From: Synechococcus sp. GFB01
Lineage (GTDB): Bacteria > Cyanobacteriota > Cyanobacteriia > PCC-6307 > Cyanobiaceae
Direction: 5' to 3'
NCBI RefSeq assembly: GCF_001039265.1
Contig: NZ_LFEK01000122.1
Span: forward strand, 1,051 to 6,338
Length of the DNA: 5,288 nucleotides
Position numbers and translations under genes: made by a program
Shown: positions 1 to 5,288 of the stretch, piece after piece
Numbering within the stretch: position 1 is the first letter of the stretch
Layout of the letters: the number at the start of each line of letters is the position of its first letter
The notes under the pieces: generated by a model
The model's input: only the letters and a program-made list of their open reading frames with translations
The model's database searches: none
Told to the model about the DNA's origin: nothing

Positions 1-698
1 GCGCCGGCCTCGACTTCGATCGAGAAGAGATCCAGATCGGTGCCGAGGCGGCGGTGGTCACGCCGCAGGGCTTCCTGCTTGCGGCGCTGGTATTCGGCCA
101 GCTGCTCCGGGGTCTCCCAGGCGGTGCCGTAGATGCGCTGCAGCTGGGCGTTGTTTTCGTCGCCGCGCCAGTAGGCCCCGGCCACGCTCTCCAGCTCGAA
201 CGCCTTGGCGTTGAGCTCGCCGGTGTTGGCCACATGGGGCCCGGCGCAGAGGTCCCACCACTCCTCCCCGAGGGTGTAGAGGGTGATCGGTTCCTGGATG
301 CCCGCCAGGATCTCGAGCTTGTAGGGCTCGTTCTGGGCCTTGATGCGGCGTTCGGCCTCGCCGCGGCTCACCTCGATCCGCTCGAGGGGAAGCTTCTTGT
401 TGATGATCCGGATCATCTCCTTCTTGATGGCCTTGAGGTCGGCCTCGGTGAAGGGATCGGGGCTGTCGAAGTCGTAGTAGAAGCCGCTCTCGGTCCAGGG
501 GCCGATGGTCACCTGGGCCCTGGGGAAGAGCTTCTGCACCGCCATCGCCATCACGTGGCTCATCGAGTGGCGGATGCGCAGCAGCTGCTCGCTCTCGCTG
601 GTTCTGGGGAGCTGGATCGGCGCCAGCTCGGCGCCGGCGGTGGTCGCCGCACCACCGTCCACCGGAGCGGGTTCGGTCGCGGGGGCGGAGGCGGGCAC
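1..698 (-). CDS. thrS: Threonyl-tRNA synthetase, N-terminal part (runs off the left edge)
   Basis: Class II aminoacyl-tRNA synthetase that charges tRNA-Thr in the cytoplasm. The 232 visible residues hold an Ala/Pro-rich leader (about 1-30) and then the N2 editing domain (about 40-200), which in this family hydrolyses Ser-tRNA-Thr. Its zinc/editing motifs are intact: H44 and H48 in RIRHSMSHV, and D149, C151 and H155 in WWDLCAGPH. Other diagnostic stretches are TIGPWTESGFYYDFD (64-78), NEPYKLEIL and GAYWRGDE. The catalytic core and anticodon-binding domain lie beyond the window. There is no N-terminal TGS domain, which I recall as usual for cyanobacterial ThrS. The start is taken as GTG at 698, giving MPASAPATEP, because no ATG or TTG lies upstream in this frame within the intergenic gap; no clear Shine-Dalgarno precedes it. 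It is transcribed away from the DUF2605-type gene. The family call is near certain; the exact start is less so. Confidence 0.97.
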   Translation of the reverse strand, partial: MPASAPATEPAPVDGGAATTAGAELAPIQLPRTSESEQLLRIRHSMSHVMAMAVQKLFPRAQVTIGPWTESGFYYDFDSPDPFTEADLKAIKKEMIRIINKKLPLERIEVSRGEAERRIKAQNEPYKLEILAGIQEPITLYTLGEEWWDLCAGPHVANTGELNAKAFELESVAGAYWRGDENNAQLQRIYGTAWETPEQLAEYQRRKQEALRRDHRRLGTDLDLFSIEVEAG

Positions 699-752
699 TG
701 GCGGGGTGTGGAGGCGAAAACCGATCCTACGCAGCGCTTCTAGGCTGCCTGC
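699..752. promoter_or_regulatory. Short divergent intergenic gap between thrS and the DUF2605-type gene
   Basis: These 54 bp separate two divergent starts, so promoter elements for both genes should lie here or inside the flanking coding ends. The only hexamer worth noting is TAGGAT on the minus strand (729 down to 724), a 4/6 match to a -10 box for thrS, but no matching -35 element is visible. I see no T-box-like leader or stable hairpin, and the gap is too small to hold one. The regulatory role is inferred from layout only. Confidence 0.3.
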
Positions 753-1115
753 ATGGCTGCTGAGCTGCCACGGCCGGATGCGGATGCCGCATTGCTGGAG
801 CACCTGCTGGGCTCCCTGCTCGAGGATTTCAGCCTCTGGTTCGAGCGTGGTCAGCTTCTGCTCGAGCTCTGCCCCGATGGGGTGATGCGCCCGGAACAGC
901 GGCAGGAGCTGGGCGATGCGCTGCAGCAGGCCAGCCGTGAGCTGCGCGCCGCCGTCGCCCTGCGTGATGCCACGCCCGCGCCGATGGCGCTGGCGATGGA
1001 GACCATGGCCCCGTGGCATCAGCTCGTGCTGCGGGTGTGGTCACTGTCGGCCCGACTGCGCCGCAGCGGTGTCGAGCTGCCGCCGCTGCCCTGGCCGCCT
1101 CAGCGGCGCCTCTGA
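753..1115 (+). CDS. DUF2605-type small cyanobacterial protein, function unknown
   Basis: A complete 120-residue soluble, mostly helical protein. The section LLGSLLEDFSLWFERGQLLL (18-37), a CPDG turn (40-43), a helix rich in Gln, Leu and Glu (45-70), an ALRDATPAPMALAMETMAPW stretch (69-88) and WHQLVLRVWSLSARLRR (88-104) fit my memory of DUF2605, a family found across cyanobacteria with no known role. There is no signal peptide, membrane segment or catalytic-looking motif. The Pro/Arg-rich tail (109-120) is probably disordered. The ATG at 753 is the natural start, since the conserved helix begins soon after it. Codon use is strongly G/C at third positions, like its neighbours. It stands alone on the + strand between divergent thrS and a convergent GH104 gene, so it is probably monocistronic. 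The family assignment is from memory of its sequence pattern, without a search. Confidence 0.83.
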   Translation: MAAELPRPDADAALLEHLLGSLLEDFSLWFERGQLLLELCPDGVMRPEQRQELGDALQQASRELRAAVALRDATPAPMALAMETMAPWHQLVLRVWSLSARLRRSGVELPPLPWPPQRRL

Positions 1116-1143
1116 GCTGGATCCCGGCCTGCCTAGCTCAGGG
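1110..1143. terminator. Inverted repeat at convergent gene ends, probable bidirectional terminator
   Basis: CTGAGCT at 1112-1118 is the perfect reverse complement of AGCTCAG at 1135-1141. On the + strand RNA the stem can extend to 11 pairs (1110-1120 with 1133-1143) by adding two G-U and two G-C pairs, around a 12-nt loop. The repeat contains the TGA of the DUF2605-type gene (1113-1115) and the TAG of the GH104 gene (1135 down to 1133). No T-tract follows on either strand, so it is not a textbook intrinsic terminator, although cyanobacterial terminators often lack a strong U-run. The position between two converging genes supports the call. Confidence 0.45.
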
Positions 1144-1798
1144 CGTGACGCCGCAGCGCCTGCCCATAGAACCGTTCCAGCTCCGCGTAATCCTTCACGG
1201 GCTGGCCGTAGTGACTGCTGCCCCGGAGGGTCGGCAGGGAGGCCCATTCCGGTGCCAGGCGTGCCACCACCTCGCGGTTGAGGCCCTGGCGATCGAAGAG
1301 CTTGAGGGCGCCGCGGCGCTCGATCAGATGCAGCGCCGCCTGATCCTGGTTGGACGGCTCGAAACTTCGCAGTCGGAGCTGTCCGGCCACCTCCCGCCAG
1401 GTGCCCGGCAGGAACTGATAGGCGCCCGCCGCCGCACTGGTGTAGCGGCGGCGCACCGTGATCTCGGGATGACGGGCCAGCCCCTGGAACAGGCTGCCGC
1501 CGTAGAGGGTGCGGTAGCCGTCGCTGCTGCCGTTTCTCCAGGTGCCTTCGGCGTAGCGGATCGTCTCCAGCAGGGCGCGGCGCTGATCCGAGAGTGCATA
1601 GCGCGCGTTGCCCTGGGCGGCTTCCGGCTGGATCAGCTCCTGGCCGACGGCCTGACCGCCGGCGGGGTATGGAACCGAGGCCATCAGGGCCAGGCAGGCC
1701 GCAGGGTGAGGCGGAGCCGAGGCCGACGCAGGCAGTGGCGCAGAAACAGCAAACCGTCGTGGGGTCAGTGAGATTGCCAAGACCTTGCTGACTCCCAC
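1133..1798 (-). CDS. GH104 (lambda-endolysin-like) peptidoglycan lytic enzyme
   Basis: Expected to cleave the MurNAc-GlcNAc bond of peptidoglycan as a lytic transglycosylase, as lambda endolysin does. The domain spans about 70-217. LLETIRYAEGT (77-86) carries E84, which aligns with the catalytic glutamate of lambda endolysin (its SEGTD motif). Next come GYRTLYGGSLFQGLARHP (94-111), AAAGAYQFLPGTW (122-134), the SNQDQAALHLIERRGA stretch (149-164) and EWASLP (184-189), all family landmarks in the usual order. The length of 221 is the domain plus about 70 extra N-terminal residues, rich in Ala and Pro. That region has only a weak hydrophobic patch (AACLALMASV, 33-42) and no convincing signal peptide, so export is unproven. 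The start is uncertain: GTG at 1798 is used here, with TTG at 1780 and ATG at 1684 as alternatives. No holin or phage gene is nearby, so a cell-wall role of the host is likelier than a prophage relic. Confidence 0.9.
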   Translation of the reverse strand: MGVSKVLAISLTPRRFAVSAPLPASASAPPHPAACLALMASVPYPAGGQAVGQELIQPEAAQGNARYALSDQRRALLETIRYAEGTWRNGSSDGYRTLYGGSLFQGLARHPEITVRRRYTSAAAGAYQFLPGTWREVAGQLRLRSFEPSNQDQAALHLIERRGALKLFDRQGLNREVVARLAPEWASLPTLRGSSHYGQPVKDYAELERFYGQALRRHALS

Positions 1799-1969
1799 CC
1801 CGGACCAGCCACCCCCCGGCAGACCGCTCTGGACAAATGCGACTCACCATGCTTGCAAAGCTCTTTTCGAGCTGCGTCGCGGCTGAGACGGCTGTGAGAG
1901 CCTGGCTGGCCTGCGCGCCGCAGCGTTGCCGCCGTCGCCGGAGTGGACCGGCCGAAGCTCGCTTTAACC

Positions 1970-1986
1970 GATCAGCCCCGCTGATC
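1970..1986 (-). terminator. Hairpin downstream of trpS, possible terminator
   Basis: GATCAGC (1970-1976) and GCTGATC (1980-1986) form a perfect 7-bp stem with a 3-nt loop, beginning 23 nt after the trpS stop codon on the minus strand. The sequence after the stem is GGTTAAAG rather than a T-run, so termination is inferred mainly from position. The hairpin lies in the 211-bp gap between trpS and the GH104 gene (1799-2009). The gap has no gene that I can support. It should also contain the GH104 promoter, but I see no clear -10/-35 pair. A second, weaker repeat (AGCTC, 5-nt loop, GAGCT at 1859-1873) is also present in the gap. Confidence 0.35.
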
Positions 1987-2009
1987 AATCCCGAATGGAT
2001 TGTTAAGTT

Positions 2010-3565
<1,556 letters not shown>

Positions 3566-3579
3566 TGCCGCAGCCTGAA

Positions 3580-4092
3580 TCAGGCGCAAGTGTGGCGCAT
3601 GGACAGGCCCAGGGGCTGAAGCCAGTGCAGCTGGTGCGCGTCGTCGCTGCCGGGCCGGGCGAGCACCAGCAGCGGCAGCTCCCGCGGCGCATCCGACTCC
3701 ATCCTTTCGCGGTAGGCCTGCACCAACTCGAGATAGCGGGCCAGGGTCCAGCCGTGGTTGCCCCGCTCCTGGCACTGCCAGAAGCGCTGCTGGGCCAGCT
3801 GGCAGCTGGCGCTGCCGAATTCCTCCCAGCACAGCTGCTGGGCCGTCAAGCCGGGCAAACCCCGGGCGATCAGTTGCCGGTAGCGCGTCAGCTCCGGGGC
3901 ATCGGCCGAGGTGTCCGGCGGCAGCCGGGCGGCCAGCGCGGCGACCGGGACGGATCGCAACCGGAGCCAGCAGCGGTCCAGCAGCGCCACGGGCAGATGG
4001 CCACTCCAGCCCGGAGCCCGCCGCAGCTCGTCGAGCCAGGTGCGCAGCTGGCCGCGCTGCCGCTCGCTCAGCCAGGGGAGAGGTTCAGCCAT
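3580..4092 (-). CDS. Unrecognised 170-residue soluble protein
   Basis: I cannot place this protein in a named family. It begins MAEPLPWLSERQRGQLRTWL at ATG 4092, which overlaps the end of the CDF gene by 8 nt, and it ends MRHTCA. It is helical, rich in Leu, Arg, Trp and Gln, with no signal peptide or membrane segment. The most distinctive part is a Trp/Cys-bearing region (about 85-125) with CWEEFGSASCQLAQQRFW followed by NHGWTLARYLELVQAYRERM; this could be the conserved core. The cysteines do not form a CxxC pair, so a metal site is not evident. An open frame continues upstream into the CDF gene, but the MAEPLPW start avoids a long overlap. The translational overlap with the transporter and the close spacing to the next gene suggest one operon with trpS. 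Third-position GC matches the neighbours, which supports real coding. Confidence 0.78.
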   Translation of the reverse strand: MAEPLPWLSERQRGQLRTWLDELRRAPGWSGHLPVALLDRCWLRLRSVPVAALAARLPPDTSADAPELTRYRQLIARGLPGLTAQQLCWEEFGSASCQLAQQRFWQCQERGNHGWTLARYLELVQAYRERMESDAPRELPLLVLARPGSDDAHQLHWLQPLGLSMRHTCA

Positions 4093-5038
4093 GGGCGCCC
4101 CGGAAGGTGATCGCGGCACTGGCGTATTCGCGCGGCTCCAGGTGAATCGTGCAGCGCACCGGTCCGAAGCGGTTCTCCAGATGCTCCTCCACCAGTTCGG
4201 TGATGCGGTGGGCGGTGGGCAGATCGTCGGCCTCCACCACCATGTGCATGTCGATGAACACCTGCTGCCCCACCACCCCGCGGCTGGCGATGTCGTGGCA
4301 GTTGAGCACCCCCGGCACGTCCATCGCCACGGCGTGGATGGCTTCCGGAGCGATGGCGATCTGATCCACCAGCAGGGGCAGATTGGCCTGGAGCACACGC
4401 CAGCAGAGCCGCACCAGCAGGAGGCACAGGGGAATGGCCAGCACCACGTCGAGCCAGCCGATCCCCAGCCCCACGGCAGCGCCCAGCCCCGCCAGCACCA
4501 CCACTGTGCTCCAGACGTCACCTCTGCTCTGAGAGGCATCGGCCCTCAGCAGCGGACTGCCCAGCCGGCGGCCCTCGGCCCGCTCGGCCCAGGTCAGGGC
4601 GAGGTTGAAGCCCAGCACCAGCAGCAGCAGCAGCCACTCCCGCCAGCCCAGCTGCAGGGGGAACAGCCCCGACTGGATGCGTCCCACGGCCCTCTGCAGG
4701 ATCTCGAAGACGGTGATGCAGATGAAAACGGCGATCGCCAGCGAACCGAGCGCCTGGAACTTCTGGTGCCCGTAGGGATGGTCCCGGTCGGGCCTGGGAT
4801 CCGAGAGGGTGCTGGTGAGCAGGCTCATCAGGCTCGAGAAGCCGTCGGTGGCGCTGTGCATGGCATCGGCCAGCACCGCCAGCGAACCGCTCCACAGGGC
4901 CACCAGCAGCTTGACCAGCGTGAGACCGAGGTTCACGGCCACGGCGGCCAGCAGCACCCGGCGCACCGCCAGGCGGTTGTCGCCAGGGGCGTGGACCGCG
5001 GCGGGGCTCGACACGGGTCGGATCCAACTGTCGACCAC
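4085..5038 (-). CDS. Cation diffusion facilitator (CDF) family metal transporter
   Basis: Proton-coupled efflux carrier for divalent metals (Zn, Fe, Mn, Co or Cd in this family), expected in the plasma membrane. Six helices fit about 28-48, 51-75, 97-115, 134-150, 174-193 and 196-214. Helix 2 carries the metal-site motif HSATD (H61, D65) in LADAMHSATDGFSSL. The family signature DHPYGHQKFQALGSL (86-100) follows. Helix 5 has DASQSRGD (167-174), where the usual His or Asp four residues before D174 is Gln170. The C-terminal cytoplasmic dimerisation domain (about 230-302) contains VPGVLNCHDIASRGV, FIDMHMVVE and CTIHLEP. Numbering uses GTG at 5038 (317 residues); GTG at 5014 (309 residues) is equally possible and has a weak GGA element upstream. 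An upstream ATG at 5200 is unlikely. It is the first gene of the probable four-gene leftward operon. Metal specificity cannot be read from the sequence. Confidence 0.95.
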   Translation of the reverse strand: MVDSWIRPVSSPAAVHAPGDNRLAVRRVLLAAVAVNLGLTLVKLLVALWSGSLAVLADAMHSATDGFSSLMSLLTSTLSDPRPDRDHPYGHQKFQALGSLAIAVFICITVFEILQRAVGRIQSGLFPLQLGWREWLLLLLVLGFNLALTWAERAEGRRLGSPLLRADASQSRGDVWSTVVVLAGLGAAVGLGIGWLDVVLAIPLCLLLVRLCWRVLQANLPLLVDQIAIAPEAIHAVAMDVPGVLNCHDIASRGVVGQQVFIDMHMVVEADDLPTAHRITELVEEHLENRFGPVRCTIHLEPREYASAAITFRGAHG

Positions 5039-5086
5039 GCTATTGGGCTTCGGGCTGGGCGGGCTGTGTCGCTTTGAGCTAAAGAT

Positions 5087-5103
5087 GCAGCACTTCCTGC
5101 TGC
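5087..5103. other. Small inverted repeat in the divergent gap
   Basis: GCAGCA (5087-5092) and TGCTGC (5098-5103) form a 6-bp stem with the 5-nt loop CTTCC. It lies between the CDF start (5038) and the first possible start of the rightward frame (TTG 5108), where the promoters of both genes should be. It could be an operator or a hairpin in the 5' leader of either transcript, or chance in GC-rich DNA. No clear -10 or -35 elements accompany it. Confidence 0.2.
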
Positions 5104-5107
5104 CCCC

Positions 5108-5288
5108 TTGACGCTGCCGTTGCCGTCCCGCATCTGGCCGATGGCTGCCCTCGCCGTGGGCGGGGGGCTGGTGGTGGATGCGGGTCTGCGGCTCAGCCAC
5201 GTGCCGCTGGGGTCGGTGCTGGGCCTGGGCACCCTGGTGGCCGGCGGCTGGTGGCTGCTGCGCCGTCGGTCCGGTTCCCGGCCCGGGG
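5108..5288 (+). CDS. Small membrane protein, 5' part (runs off the right edge)
   Basis: A rightward frame that is open from a TGA at 5075-5077 to the window end, giving 60 residues from TTG 5108 or 49 from ATG 5141. The visible protein has two hydrophobic segments, WPMAALAVGGGLVVDAGL and VPLGSVLGLGTLVAGGWWLL, separated by RLSH and followed by a basic stretch, RRRSGSR. This is the layout of a two-helix membrane protein with a positively charged cytoplasmic end. Codon use is strongly G/C at the third position, as in the neighbours. It is divergent from the CDF gene with a 69-bp gap. Small two-helix proteins such as DUF3188 occur in picocyanobacteria and would fit the size, but I see no decisive motif and leave it unnamed. 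The start is uncertain and the 3' end is missing. Confidence 0.5.
   Translation, partial: MTLPLPSRIWPMAALAVGGGLVVDAGLRLSHVPLGSVLGLGTLVAGGWWLLRRRSGSRPG

Noticed and set aside
54..743. Long rightward open frame of 229 codons opposite thrS
   Set aside because: It is the complement of a well-conserved ThrS editing domain in GC-rich DNA, where antisense frames stay open; its composition (Gly, Leu, Val, His-rich) matches no family.
1041..1988. Leftward 315-codon frame covering the GH104 gene
   Set aside because: It is out of frame with the clear GH104 motifs and has Arg/Gly/Pro-rich nonsense composition, so it is a shadow frame.
4612..4635. CAG/CTG triplet repeat
   Set aside because: It encodes a run of leucines (LLLLLVLG) in helix 4 of the CDF protein and is explained by codon preference in a membrane helix.
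3911..5077. Rightward 388-codon frame opposite the CDF and 170-residue genes
   Set aside because: It is rich in His, Gln and Gly with no motif, whereas the opposite strand shows unmistakable CDF helices and signatures.
4085..5200. Extended CDF start at ATG 5200 (371 residues)
   Set aside because: The added residues are basic and low-complexity and would overlap the rightward membrane-protein frame; CDF proteins usually start shortly before the first helix.

Overview
The window is very GC-rich (roughly 70% by eye), densely coded and mostly housekeeping. Everything recognisable points to a picocyanobacterium of the Synechococcus/Cyanobium type. The evidence is a threonyl-tRNA synthetase of the cyanobacterial form without a TGS domain, a DUF2605-type small protein (a cyanobacterial family), and tryptophanyl-tRNA synthetase next to small proteins of a picocyanobacterial style. 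Assignment to a high-GC Cyanobium-like lineage is an inference from composition and protein style. No phage, insertion sequence, CRISPR array, tRNA or rRNA was seen.

Left part (1-1798): thrS runs leftward off the window edge and only its N-terminal third is present. A 54-bp divergent gap separates it from a rightward gene for a 120-residue DUF2605-type protein. That gene converges on a leftward gene for a GH104 (lambda-endolysin-like) peptidoglycan-cleaving enzyme. The two stop codons are 17 bp apart and both lie in an inverted repeat that looks like a shared terminator.

Right part (1799-5038): four leftward genes lie nose to tail, probably as one operon. In transcription order they are a cation diffusion facilitator (CDF) transporter, a 170-residue unrecognised protein (8-nt overlap), a 165-residue unrecognised protein with a ribbon-helix-helix-like core (14-nt gap), and trpS (5-nt gap). 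A hairpin 23 nt beyond the trpS stop may end the transcript. At the right edge, divergent from the CDF gene, a rightward frame for a small two-helix membrane protein runs off the window.

The most notable feature is that two adjacent genes are out of frame by single missing bases: trpS twice (near 2424 and 2111) and the 165-residue gene once (in a run of six C on the + strand at 3445-3450). All three are one-base losses, two of them in short homopolymers, within about 1.3 kb, while the flanking genes are intact. Because trpS is normally essential, sequencing or assembly error is the first explanation. I do not see a convincing undescribed system here; the best leads are the atypical metal-site motif of the CDF protein and the small conserved-looking proteins co-transcribed with trpS.
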